Assembly: GCA_002422175.1 (NCBI GenBank)
Contig: DITR01000003.1
Location: 22,707-28,190 of the forward strand
DNA: 5,484 bases
DNA from: Alcaligenaceae bacterium UBA6179
GTDB lineage: Bacteria; Pseudomonadota; Gammaproteobacteria; Burkholderiales; Burkholderiaceae_B
Reading direction: 5' to 3'
Below, in pieces: positions 1-5,357 of this stretch. The position numbers were made by a program, and so were the translations under genes. Below the pieces are notes generated by a model that was not told the origin of the DNA, made no database searches, and saw only the letters and a list, made by a program, of their open reading frames with translations. Every line of letters begins with the position of its first letter. The first letter of the stretch is position 1.

Positions 1-7
1 TTCCTTA
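1..7 (-). promoter_or_regulatory. Probable ribosome binding site of the next gene (likely rpsD, outside the window)
   Basis: After the rpsK stop the minus strand reads TAAGGAA to the window edge. This repeats the merged stop and Shine-Dalgarno pattern of the other junctions. In the standard alpha operon the next gene is rpsD (S4); that is inferred from gene order, as no codon of it is visible. Confidence 0.55.
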
Positions 8-403
8 GATGCGACGGCGCTTAGGCGGCCGGCAACCATTGTGCGGAACCGGCGTAATGTCAGCGATACTTGAAATTTTAATGCCCAGTGCATTCAAAGC
101 GCGAACTGAAGATTCGCGACCAGGGCCAGGGCCTTTGATACGAACTTCAAGTGTTTTAATACCGCACTCAATTGCAACACGACCCGCAGATTCAGCTGCA
201 ACCTGCGCAGCAAACGGCGTTGATTTACGTGATCCTTTAAAACCAGCACCGCCCGAAGTTGCCCAAGACAAGGCATTGCCTTGACGGTCGGTAATCGTAA
301 CGATGGTGTTATTAAAAGATGCATGAACGTGTGCTATACCATCAGACACGTTCTTTTTAACTTTTTTGCGCACACGCGATGCGCCTGTAGTGGCTTTAGC
401 CAT
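5..403 (-). CDS. rpsK: 30S ribosomal protein S11
   Basis: S11 (uS11) binds 16S rRNA on the platform of the small subunit near the mRNA exit, beside the Shine-Dalgarno helix. With the ATG start the product is 132 residues (E. coli 129). Recognisable blocks are the basic N-terminus (RVRKKVKKNVSDGIAHVHAS), FNNTIVTITDRQGNALSWAT (30-49), GFKGSRKSTPFAAQVAAESA (54-73), KGPGPGRESSVRALNALGIK (90-109) and the C-terminal HNGCRPPKRRRI. That PPKRRRI ending agrees with Burkholderiales S11 as I remember it. The frame is open two codons further to a TTG at 409-407, but this is 1 nt from the Shine-Dalgarno sequence, so it is not used. The gene ends complete, 4 nt inside the window. Confidence 0.97.
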   Translation of the reverse strand: MAKATTGASRVRKKVKKNVSDGIAHVHASFNNTIVTITDRQGNALSWATSGGAGFKGSRKSTPFAAQVAAESAGRVAIECGIKTLEVRIKGPGPGRESSVRALNALGIKISSIADITPVPHNGCRPPKRRRI

Positions 404-410
404 GTTCAAT

Positions 411-418
411 TCCCCTTA
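411..418 (-). promoter_or_regulatory. Ribosome binding site of rpsK, overlapping the rpsM stop codon
   Basis: The minus strand reads TAAGGGGA: the rpsM stop TAA merges with a strong AAGGGGA element. It is 7 nt from the ATG at 403-401 and 1 nt from an in-frame TTG at 409-407. This places the rpsK start at the ATG. Confidence 0.82.
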
Positions 419-781
419 TTTCTTAAGGCTTGCTGCTGCACGACGCGGGCCCTTGCGGGTGCGAGCGTTTGTGCGAGTACGTTGACCACGTACGGGCAAG
501 CCACGTTTGTGGCGCATGCCACGATAAGTACCCAAATCGATGAGTCGCTTGATTGACAATTGAACTTCGCGCCGCAAATCGCCTTCAACCGTTAACATAC
601 CGATGTGTTCACGAATGCGCTCAAGCTCAGCATCGCTGAGATCTTTTACTTTTTTGGAAACTTCAACACCAGCAGCCTCGCAAATTTTGCGAGCGCGCGT
701 GCGTCCAATTCCAAAAATCGCAGTTAAGCCGATCTGAGTATGTTGATGCGGCGGAATATTGATGCCAGAAATACGGGCCAT
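416..781 (-). CDS. rpsM: 30S ribosomal protein S13
   Basis: S13 (uS13) lies in the head of the small subunit, contacts the large subunit through intersubunit bridges and touches P-site tRNA through its C-terminal tail. The product is 121 residues (E. coli 118). It has the helix-turn-helix-like N-terminal RNA-binding part with LTAIFGIGRTRARKICEAAG at residues 19-38. The basic tail RHKRGLPVRGQRTRTNARTR lies at 90-109, then KGPRRAAASLKK. rpsM is the first gene of the alpha operon in E. coli; here it follows rpmJ by only 40 nt. The ATG has AAGGAA at 5 nt spacing. Its TAA stop is part of the rpsK ribosome binding site. Confidence 0.98.
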   Translation of the reverse strand: MARISGINIPPHQHTQIGLTAIFGIGRTRARKICEAAGVEVSKKVKDLSDAELERIREHIGMLTVEGDLRREVQLSIKRLIDLGTYRGMRHKRGLPVRGQRTRTNARTRKGPRRAAASLKK

Positions 782-786
782 GGCTG

Positions 787-793
787 TTCCTTA
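787..793 (-). promoter_or_regulatory. Ribosome binding site of rpsM
   Basis: The minus strand reads TAAGGAA, with AAGGAA 5 nt from the rpsM ATG at 781-779. It lies in the 40 nt between rpmJ and rpsM (782-821). I see no convincing promoter, terminator hairpin or pseudoknot in the rest of that gap. Confidence 0.75.
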
Positions 794-821
794 GATAAAA
801 TCGATGCGTGGGCACATATAA

Positions 822-935
822 TTAGCCCTGGCGCTGTTTGTGACGAGGGTCGGTGCAAATCACACGAACCACACCGTGACGTTTAATAATCTTGCAATTT
901 CGGCAAATGCGCTTGACTGATGCCATTACTTTCAT
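822..935 (-). CDS. rpmJ: 50S ribosomal protein L36, zinc-ribbon form
   Basis: L36 (bL36) is the smallest large-subunit protein and binds 23S rRNA. I translated this short frame directly: 37 codons, starting MKVMASVKRICRNCKIIKR and ending CTDPRHKQRQG. The four zinc ligands are present, Cys11, Cys14, Cys27 and His32 in the pattern CxxC-x12-CxxxxH, so this is the zinc-binding (C-plus) form. The ATG at 935 is preceded by AGGAG (946-942) with 6 nt spacing; the internal ATG at codon 4 has none. It lies 31 nt after infA and 40 nt before rpsM, its standard place at the end of the spc operon. The protein is short, but the motif and context make the call very safe. Residue 20 is His where I recall Lys in several relatives. 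Confidence 0.96.
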   Translation of the reverse strand: MKVMASVKRICRNCKIIKRHGVVRVICTDPRHKQRQG

Positions 936-966
936 GGATGACTCCTAGTTTTCTGTAACCCGTCGC

Positions 967-1185
967 TCATTTTGAACGAAAAACAATTCTTGCGCGTGAT
1001 AGATCATATGGCGTGAGTTCCACAGTGACCTTATCACCCGGCAAGATCCGGATGTAATGCATACGCATCTTGCCCGATATATGACCCAGTACTACGTGGC
1101 CATTTTCGAGTTTGACACGAAAAGTAGCGTTCGGAAGATTTTCAACAATCTCCCCCTGCATTTGAATGACGTCGTCCTTTGACAT
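967..1185 (-). CDS. infA: Translation initiation factor IF-1
   Basis: IF1 binds the A site of the 30S subunit during initiation and works with IF2 and IF3. The product is 72 residues, the same length as in E. coli, and forms a single S1-type OB fold. Conserved segments are MQGEIVENLPNATFRVKLEN (residues 9-28), GHISGKMRMHYIRILPGDKV (34-53) and the end VELTPYDLSRARIVFRSK. Its place between secY and rpmJ, without adk or map, is typical of betaproteobacteria as I know the group. The ATG is only 8 nt from the secY stop and I see no good Shine-Dalgarno sequence; a purine-rich AAGCGAGAG lies just upstream, with GAGAG ending one base before the ATG. Translation may depend on coupling to secY. The gene is the only one in the window that ends in TGA. 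Some Burkholderiales carry a second infA elsewhere; that cannot be seen here. Confidence 0.97.
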   Translation of the reverse strand: MSKDDVIQMQGEIVENLPNATFRVKLENGHVVLGHISGKMRMHYIRILPGDKVTVELTPYDLSRARIVFRSK

Positions 1186-1193
1186 ACTCTCGC

Positions 1194-2519
1194 TTATTTC
1201 AAGGATTGACCCGGACCCTTGAAGTTTGCCTTCTTGAGTAACGAATCATATTGGTGTGACATCATATAAGCTTGCACTTGTGCCATGAAATCCATTGTGA
1301 CAACAACAATAATCAACAATGAAGTACCACCAAAATAAAATGGTACATTCCAACGCATAACGAGGAATTCAGGCAAAAGACAAACGAGCGTGATGTAAAG
1401 CGCCCCACCCAGAGTAAGACGGGTCAAAATTTTATCAATAAACCGTGCTGTTTGATCACCAGGACGAATACCAGGAACAAATGCACCGCTTTTCTTTAAG
1501 TTATCAGCTGTTTCGCGGCTATTAAATACAAGCGCAGTATAAAAAAAGCAGAAGAAAATTATAGCTGAAGCATACAAAGTAATGTACAACGGTTGGCGAG
1601 GTGCTAAAGCCGCAGCGAAGTCACTTAACCAACGGATATTGTCTCCGCTAGCAAACCAGCTACTTATGGTTGCAGGGAACAAAATAATAGAAGAAGCAAA
1701 AATGGGGGGAATAACGCCTGCCATATTTAATTTTAAAGGCAAGTGCGAGCTTTGACCTTGATAAAGCTTATTTCCGACCTGGCGTTTAGCGTAGTTAACC
1801 GTGATTTTACGTTGACCACGTTCAACTAAAACAACAAAAGCTGTAACCAAAACAACAACAACTAAAATAAATAATGCTGAAAGTGTCGACATGGCATTAG
1901 TACGAACCAAGTCAAACAAACCGGCCATTGCTGAAGGTAAACCCGCAACAATACCCGCAAAAATAATTATAGATATACCGTTACCCAAACCGCGCTCAGT
2001 AATCTGCTCACCGAGCCACATCACAAACATCGTACCGGTTACAAGAGATAAAACGGTTGTTACAGTAAATAACGTTCCTGGAACAATGACAAGGTTAGGC
2101 TGTGCTTCGAGTGCCACCGAAATACCAATAGCCTGAACGAGTGCGAGCACTACTGTACCGTAACGGGTGTACTGCGTTATTTTACGACGACCGGCCTCAC
2201 CCTCTTTCTTTATCGCTTCAAGAGAAGGTACCACCACGCTCATCAGCTGCATGATGATCGAAGCTGATATGTAAGGCATGATGCCTAAGGCAAAAATCGA
2301 GAAGCGAGATAGCGCACCGCCCGAAAACATATTAAAGAGACCAAGAATGCCCCCTTCATTTTGACGAAACAAGTCAGCCAAAACGTCGGGGTTAATACCT
2401 GGTACAGGAATGTGCGTACCCAGTCTATAAACGACGAGGGCAAGAACAAGAAACAAGAGACGACGACCTAAATCGCCATATCGAGAGCCTGATTTACCAG
2501 ATGTTTGAGTTGTGGCCAA
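1194..2519 (-). CDS. secY: Preprotein translocase subunit SecY, TTG start
   Basis: SecY is the channel-forming subunit of the SecYEG translocon in the inner membrane, which exports unfolded proteins with SecA and inserts membrane proteins from ribosomes. The 441-residue product (E. coli 443) shows ten likely membrane segments, near residues 19-38, 76-98, 117-137, 150-168, 179-200, 213-232, 267-288, 310-332, 367-388 and 395-414. The plug region precedes segment 2 (GLFNMFSGGALSRFSIFALG, about 60-79). The cytosolic loop contains AFVPGIRPGDQTARFIDK, where Arg352 corresponds to the functionally critical Arg357 of E. coli. The C-terminal tail is SHQYDSLLKKANFKG. The start is TTG: no in-frame ATG occurs until Met64, after the first membrane segment, while the TTG gives MATTQTSGK and a family-length cytosolic N-terminus. 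The gene is 14 nt after rplO and 8 nt before infA. Confidence 0.97.
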   Translation of the reverse strand: MATTQTSGKSGSRYGDLGRRLLFLVLALVVYRLGTHIPVPGINPDVLADLFRQNEGGILGLFNMFSGGALSRFSIFALGIMPYISASIIMQLMSVVVPSLEAIKKEGEAGRRKITQYTRYGTVVLALVQAIGISVALEAQPNLVIVPGTLFTVTTVLSLVTGTMFVMWLGEQITERGLGNGISIIIFAGIVAGLPSAMAGLFDLVRTNAMSTLSALFILVVVVLVTAFVVLVERGQRKITVNYAKRQVGNKLYQGQSSHLPLKLNMAGVIPPIFASSIILFPATISSWFASGDNIRWLSDFAAALAPRQPLYITLYASAIIFFCFFYTALVFNSRETADNLKKSGAFVPGIRPGDQTARFIDKILTRLTLGGALYITLVCLLPEFLVMRWNVPFYFGGTSLLIIVVVTMDFMAQVQAYMMSHQYDSLLKKANFKGPGQSLK

Positions 2520-2526
2520 TCTATAT

Positions 2527-2536
2527 CTCTTCTTTA
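2527..2536 (-). promoter_or_regulatory. Probable ribosome binding site of secY, overlapping the rplO stop codon
   Basis: The minus strand reads TAAAGAAGAG, starting with the rplO stop. The AGAAGAG part lies 7 nt from the TTG at 2519-2517. It is an imperfect Shine-Dalgarno sequence, but its spacing fits the TTG start of secY. Confidence 0.6.
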
Positions 2537-2974
2537 GGCGATGTTGCCACCAGCAGCTTCAATAACGGCGCGAGCACCGGCTGAAGCTGTTAAACCTTTA
2601 AGAGAAACCTTACGGCTTAACTCACCAGATTTAAATACTTTTACAAATTTCACTGCTTGGCCAATAACACCAGCTTGTTTGAGAACCTGAACATCAATAT
2701 CTTCAACCGGAATATTCTGCAAGTCAGACAAACGAACTTGTGCATATAAGTGATGGTTTAAAGATGTAAAACCACGCTTTGGTAAACGACGGTGTAAAGG
2801 CATTTGACCACCCTCAAAACCGACTTTATGAAAGCCGCCTGAGCGAGATTTTTGTCCTTTGTGACCACGACCCGCTGTTTTACCCAGACCCGAACCAATG
2901 CCACGGCCTACACGCCGTCTTGCACGATTTGAGCCTTCAGCTGGTTTGATGGTATTGAGTTGAATTTCAGTCAT
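2534..2974 (-). CDS. rplO: 50S ribosomal protein L15
   Basis: L15 (uL15) is a late-assembling large-subunit protein that threads through 23S rRNA. With the start at the second ATG the product is 146 residues (E. coli 144). It has the long, basic, glycine-rich N-terminal extension: RRRVGRGIGSGLGKTAGRGH at residues 19-38, then KGQKSRSGGFHKVGFEGGQM and LPKRGFTS. The globular C-terminal part ends GARAVIEAAGGNIA. An upstream in-frame ATG at 2980 would add two residues, but it directly abuts the Shine-Dalgarno sequence, and relatives begin close to the QLNTIKP segment. The gene is 10 nt after rpmD and 14 nt before secY, the classic L30-L15-SecY order. Confidence 0.96.
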   Translation of the reverse strand: MTEIQLNTIKPAEGSNRARRRVGRGIGSGLGKTAGRGHKGQKSRSGGFHKVGFEGGQMPLHRRLPKRGFTSLNHHLYAQVRLSDLQNIPVEDIDVQVLKQAGVIGQAVKFVKVFKSGELSRKVSLKGLTASAGARAVIEAAGGNIA

Positions 2975-2980
2975 TGTCAT

Positions 2981-2987
2981 TCCTTTA
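2981..2987 (-). promoter_or_regulatory. Ribosome binding site of rplO, overlapping the rpmD stop codon
   Basis: The minus strand reads TAAAGGA, joining the rpmD stop TAA to a Shine-Dalgarno AAAGGA. It directly abuts a first ATG (2980-2978), which leaves no spacer. It is 6 nt from the second in-frame ATG (2974-2972). The spacing decides for the second ATG as the rplO start. Confidence 0.8.
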
Positions 2988-3170
2988 GGCTTCTGACACG
3001 GCCAAGAGGTAGCTGACTTTATTAATCATGCCACGCACTTCAGGTGTGTCGACCAAGACGCTTGTGCTGTTCATACGACGCAAGCCTAAACCACGCACAG
3101 TATCGCGGTGATCTTGTTTGGTACCAATTACTGAACGAATCAGTTGAACTTTAATATGTTTTTGAGCCAT
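2985..3170 (-). CDS. rpmD: 50S ribosomal protein L30
   Basis: L30 (uL30) is a small large-subunit protein. The 61-residue product, MAQKHIKVQLIRSVIG..., is close to the 59-60 residues usual in proteobacteria. It shows the family core with the conserved LGLRRMNSTSVLVDTPEVRGMINKV stretch at about residues 28-52 (split here: LGLRRMNSTS then VLVDTPEVRGMINKV). The frame is open one codon further upstream to a GTG at 3173-3171, but the ATG is preferred. It gives the normal MAQK start, and the GGGG at 3180-3177 is 6 nt from the ATG but only 3 nt from the GTG. The rpsE stop is 3 nt upstream, so the two genes are very likely coupled in translation. rplO follows after 10 nt. Absence from some other bacterial phyla makes L30 non-universal, but it is standard here. 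Confidence 0.96.
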   Translation of the reverse strand: MAQKHIKVQLIRSVIGTKQDHRDTVRGLGLRRMNSTSVLVDTPEVRGMINKVSYLLAVSEA

Positions 3171-3173
3171 CAC

Positions 3174-3692
3174 TTACCCCAAAATCTCTTCAACGGTCTT
3201 ACCACGCTTAGCAGCAACTTCTGCTGGCGTAACCGCAGCGCGCAAACCATTTAAAGTTGCGCGAACCAAATTATAGGGATTGCTTGAACCCAAACTCTTA
3301 GCAACCACGTTACGCACACCCAATACATCAAAGATTGCGCGCATAGGACCGCCGGCTATAACGCCTGTACCTTCAGCTGCAGGGGCAATGAGTACTTTAG
3401 AAGCACCATGCTTACCGACGACAGTGTGGTAAACAGTACCATTCTTAAGTGGCACCTTAAATAAATCACGACGGGCTTGCTCCATTGCTTTTTGAACAGC
3501 AACCGGCACCTCTCGTGCTTTACCTTTACCCATACCAACACGACCATCGCCATCACCAACAACAGTTAGTGCTGCAAAGCTCATGGTACGACCACCTTTG
3601 ACAACTTTACTCACGCGATTGACAGCAATCATCTTTTCGCGAAGACCATCATCACGCTCTTCTGGAGCATTCTTGCCTTGTACTTTAGCCAT
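3174..3692 (-). CDS. rpsE: 30S ribosomal protein S5
   Basis: S5 (uS5) sits on the solvent side of the small subunit near the decoding region and affects accuracy and the mRNA entry helicase function. The product is 172 residues (E. coli 167). The N-terminal double-stranded RNA-binding-like domain contains the family signature from Gly33-Gly34 through VVGDGDGRVGMGKGKARE (about 44-61). The C-terminal domain includes EGTGVIAGGPMRAIFDVLG (about 107-125). The loop VSKVVKGGR at residues 27-35 is the region where spectinomycin-resistance changes are known in other species; no deletion is evident here. The ATG follows GAGGA (3705-3701) with 8 nt spacing. The stop is followed after only 3 nt by the rpmD ATG. 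Confidence 0.98.
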   Translation of the reverse strand: MAKVQGKNAPEERDDGLREKMIAVNRVSKVVKGGRTMSFAALTVVGDGDGRVGMGKGKAREVPVAVQKAMEQARRDLFKVPLKNGTVYHTVVGKHGASKVLIAPAAEGTGVIAGGPMRAIFDVLGVRNVVAKSLGSSNPYNLVRATLNGLRAAVTPAEVAAKRGKTVEEILG

Positions 3693-3707
3693 TTGACATT
3701 TCCTCGC

Positions 3708-4073
3708 TTAAAACTTCAGACCGGCTTCACGCGCGGCTTCTGCCAAGGCTTTTACGCGACCGTGGTAGCGAAAGCCTGAACGATCGAAGGCAACTAATTC
3801 AATACCAGCAGCAATGGCTTTTTCGGCCACACGCTTACCAACAATTGAAGCAGCTGACGTATTACCGCCACGACCCGTTGAGCCGCTGAGTGCTTGACGC
3901 ACTTCAACTTCTAACGTTGAGGCAGAAACTAAAATACGGTCGCCTTCGGGCGAAATAATGTTTGCGTAAATGTGCTGATTCGAACGAAATACACAGAGAC
4001 GATTAACTCGTAGCTCTGATATTTTTCGACGAGTCGGAATTGCACGACGCAAACGGGAGATTTTCTTATCCAT
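3708..4073 (-). CDS. rplR: 50S ribosomal protein L18
   Basis: L18 (uL18) binds 5S rRNA together with L5 and L25 and helps fix it in the central protuberance. The product is 121 residues, slightly longer than the 117 of E. coli. It has the expected very basic N-terminus (MDKKISRLRRAIPTRRK) and the highly conserved C-terminal block with FDRSGFRYHGRVKALAE followed by AAREAGLKF. The ATG start is preceded by AAGGA at 4084-4080, 6 nt away. The gene is between rplF and rpsE, the standard spc order, with a 15 nt gap to rpsE. The C-terminal block is, from memory, nearly the same as in Burkholderiales L18, which fits the other taxonomic clues. Confidence 0.98.
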   Translation of the reverse strand: MDKKISRLRRAIPTRRKISELRVNRLCVFRSNQHIYANIISPEGDRILVSASTLEVEVRQALSGSTGRGGNTSAASIVGKRVAEKAIAAGIELVAFDRSGFRYHGRVKALAEAAREAGLKF

Positions 4074-4093
4074 GAATTTTCCTTGTTTGCGCT

Positions 4094-4627
4094 TTATTTT
4101 TTCTTGGTTTCTTTGATGATGACTCGCTCATCAGCGTAACGAACGCCCTTACCTTTGTAAGGCTCAGGCGGTCGATAGGCACGAATTTCAGCAGCCACTT
4201 GACCAACAACTTGTTTATTCACGCCTTTAATGATGATCTCAGTTTGGGTCGGACATTCTGCTGTGATACCTAAAGGCATACTGTGCAAAATGTCGTGAGA
4301 AAAACCAAGCTGCAACTTAACTTGCGCACCCTGAATCTGAGCACGATAACCCACACCAACTAGAGTAAGTTTTCGCTCAAAACCTTTGTTGACACCGTTA
4401 ACCATATTTGCAACAAGTGCGCGTAACGTGCCTGACATTGCCTTAGCATGACGGCTATCATTCGCTACAACAAACTGAAGTTTGCCTGCATCTTGATTAA
4501 TAATGACATCACCTGTTAGGTGCTGATTTAATGTGCCTAAGGGGCCTTTAACTGTGATTGAATCAGCAGCAATACTGGCTTCTACGCCCTTAGGTAATTC
4601 GACTGGATATTTAGCAATACGTGACAT
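4094..4627 (-). CDS. rplF: 50S ribosomal protein L6
   Basis: L6 (uL6) binds 23S rRNA close to the sarcin-ricin loop and the factor-binding region of the large subunit. The product is 177 residues, the usual bacterial length, and consists of the two related alpha/beta halves of the family (about 1-82 and 83-177). The diagnostic C-terminal motif PEPYKGKGVRYADE lies at residues 154-167 and the protein ends in a lysine-rich tail, ETKKK. The N-terminus MSRIAKYPV is family-like. The ATG is preceded by AAAGAGA, which starts in the rpsH stop codon; this is a weaker Shine-Dalgarno element than those of its neighbours. rpsH ends 10 nt before it and rplR starts 20 nt after it. Nothing is truncated or unusual. 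Confidence 0.98.
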   Translation of the reverse strand: MSRIAKYPVELPKGVEASIAADSITVKGPLGTLNQHLTGDVIINQDAGKLQFVVANDSRHAKAMSGTLRALVANMVNGVNKGFERKLTLVGVGYRAQIQGAQVKLQLGFSHDILHSMPLGITAECPTQTEIIIKGVNKQVVGQVAAEIRAYRPPEPYKGKGVRYADERVIIKETKKK

Positions 4628-4637
4628 AGTTTTCTCT

Positions 4638-5033
4638 TTATGCGACGTAGCACAAGACTTCGCCGCCCACGCCAGTGGCGCGAGCTTTGCGATCGGTCAT
4701 GACGCCGCGCGAGGTTGAAACAATGGCCACACCCAGACCGTTCATTACGGTTGGAATGCTAGTTTGACCTTTATAGACGCGTAAACCCGGGCGTGATACA
4801 CGCTCAATACGCACTATGACAGGACGGCCTGCGTAATATTTCAAAGAAATTTCGAGTTCAGGCTTTGCTTGCGTGCCTTTTATCTCAAAGCTTTCAATAT
4901 AACCTTCGTCTTTAAGTACAGCTGCAATAGCTGTCTTAATTTTTGAACCCGGCATTGTGACAGTTGGTTTGTCGACTTGCTGCGCATTGCGAATGCGTGT
5001 CAGCATATCGGCGATCGGATCGCTCATGCTCAT
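4638..5033 (-). CDS. rpsH: 30S ribosomal protein S8
   Basis: S8 (uS8) is a primary 16S rRNA-binding protein of the small-subunit platform. In E. coli it also represses spc-operon translation by binding its own mRNA near the rplE start. The 131-residue product starts MSMSDPIADMLTRIRNAQ, the typical N-terminus. Near the C-terminus, at residues 101-118, it carries the S8 signature GVAIVSTSRGVMTDRKAR. It ends GGEVLCYVA. There are two in-frame ATGs two codons apart; the first is chosen because AGGAG lies 7 nt before it and because relatives also start MSMSDP. The gap to rpsN is 10 nt and to rplF is 10 nt. Whether autoregulation by S8 operates here cannot be judged, because the usual target is outside the window. 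Confidence 0.98.
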   Translation of the reverse strand: MSMSDPIADMLTRIRNAQQVDKPTVTMPGSKIKTAIAAVLKDEGYIESFEIKGTQAKPELEISLKYYAGRPVIVRIERVSRPGLRVYKGQTSIPTVMNGLGVAIVSTSRGVMTDRKARATGVGGEVLCYVA

Positions 5034-5040
5034 CTTGATT

Positions 5041-5046
5041 CTCCTA
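5041..5046 (-). promoter_or_regulatory. Ribosome binding site of rpsH, overlapping the rpsN stop codon
   Basis: The minus strand reads TAGGAG, in which TAG is the rpsN stop and AGGAG the Shine-Dalgarno core. It is 7 nt from the ATG at 5033-5031 and 13 nt from the second in-frame ATG at 5027-5025. This picks the first ATG as the rpsH start. Confidence 0.82.
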
Positions 5047-5349
5047 CCAGCTAGCCTTGGTCATGCCGGGTATTTCACCCTTCATGGCCAATTCACGCAG
5101 TTTGTTGCGGGCTAAACCGAATTTGCTGAATACTCCACGCGAACGGCCCGTGATCGCACAGCGGGTTGTTTGGCGAGTTGGATTTGAATTACGCGGCAAC
5201 TGTTGAATTTTTAGACGCGCATCATAACGCTCTTCATCAGTCTTTGTTGCATCGTCTACTATTGCTTTAAGAGCAGCACGTTTAGGTGCATATTTCTTAG
5301 CAAGTTCGAGACGCTTAATATCGCGATTGATCAGTGAAAGTTTTGCCAC
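5044..5349 (-). CDS. rpsN: 30S ribosomal protein S14, long zinc-free form, GTG start
   Basis: S14 (uS14) binds 16S rRNA in the head of the small subunit. The 101-residue product has the same length as the E. coli protein. It has a single cysteine (Cys64, in RCAITGR) and lacks the paired CxxC motifs of the short, about 61-residue, zinc-binding form, so it is the C-minus type. The C-terminal block FGLARNKLRE...GEIPGMTKASW is the conserved family end. The start codon is GTG: it is preceded at 8 nt by a strong AAGGGG element, and the protein then begins MAKLSL as in relatives. The TAG stop (5046-5044) is the only TAG in the window and forms the first bases of the rpsH ribosome binding site. Identity is secure, and the start is well supported by the binding site and by family length. 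Confidence 0.97.
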   Translation of the reverse strand: MAKLSLINRDIKRLELAKKYAPKRAALKAIVDDATKTDEERYDARLKIQQLPRNSNPTRQTTRCAITGRSRGVFSKFGLARNKLRELAMKGEIPGMTKASW

Positions 5350-5357
5350 AGTGCCGG

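Noticed and set aside
9..284. Plus-strand open frame of 91 codons opposite rpsK
   Set aside because: It is antisense to a clearly conserved gene, has no ribosome binding site I can recognise and resembles no known family; it is a shadow of rpsK codon use.
281..556. Plus-strand open frame spanning the rpsK and rpsM junction
   Set aside because: Antisense to two secure genes and the gap between them, no family resemblance, no start signal.
822..850. AT-rich TTATAT near the rpmJ end as a possible -10 element for an rpsM promoter
   Set aside because: I could not find a matching -35 element at suitable distance, and AT-rich hexamers are common by chance.
1840..1875. Repetitive ACAACA-type run, possible microsatellite
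   Set aside because: On the minus strand it encodes the Val/Leu-rich sixth membrane segment of SecY. The low complexity follows from the protein sequence, as does a similar run near 1298-1318 in segment 10.
1891..2136. Plus-strand open frame of 81 codons opposite secY
   Set aside because: Entirely inside secY on the other strand, with no supporting signals; a by-product of the codons for membrane segments.
3697..3699. Extra ATG between the rpsE ribosome binding site and its start
   Set aside because: It is out of frame with rpsE and only 1 nt from the Shine-Dalgarno sequence; the ATG at 3692 has 8 nt spacing and gives the correct protein.
4670..4680. Short inverted repeat CGCC-AGT-GGCG, possible hairpin
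   Set aside because: A four-base stem inside the rpsH coding sequence with no U-run; too short to call a terminator or regulatory structure.
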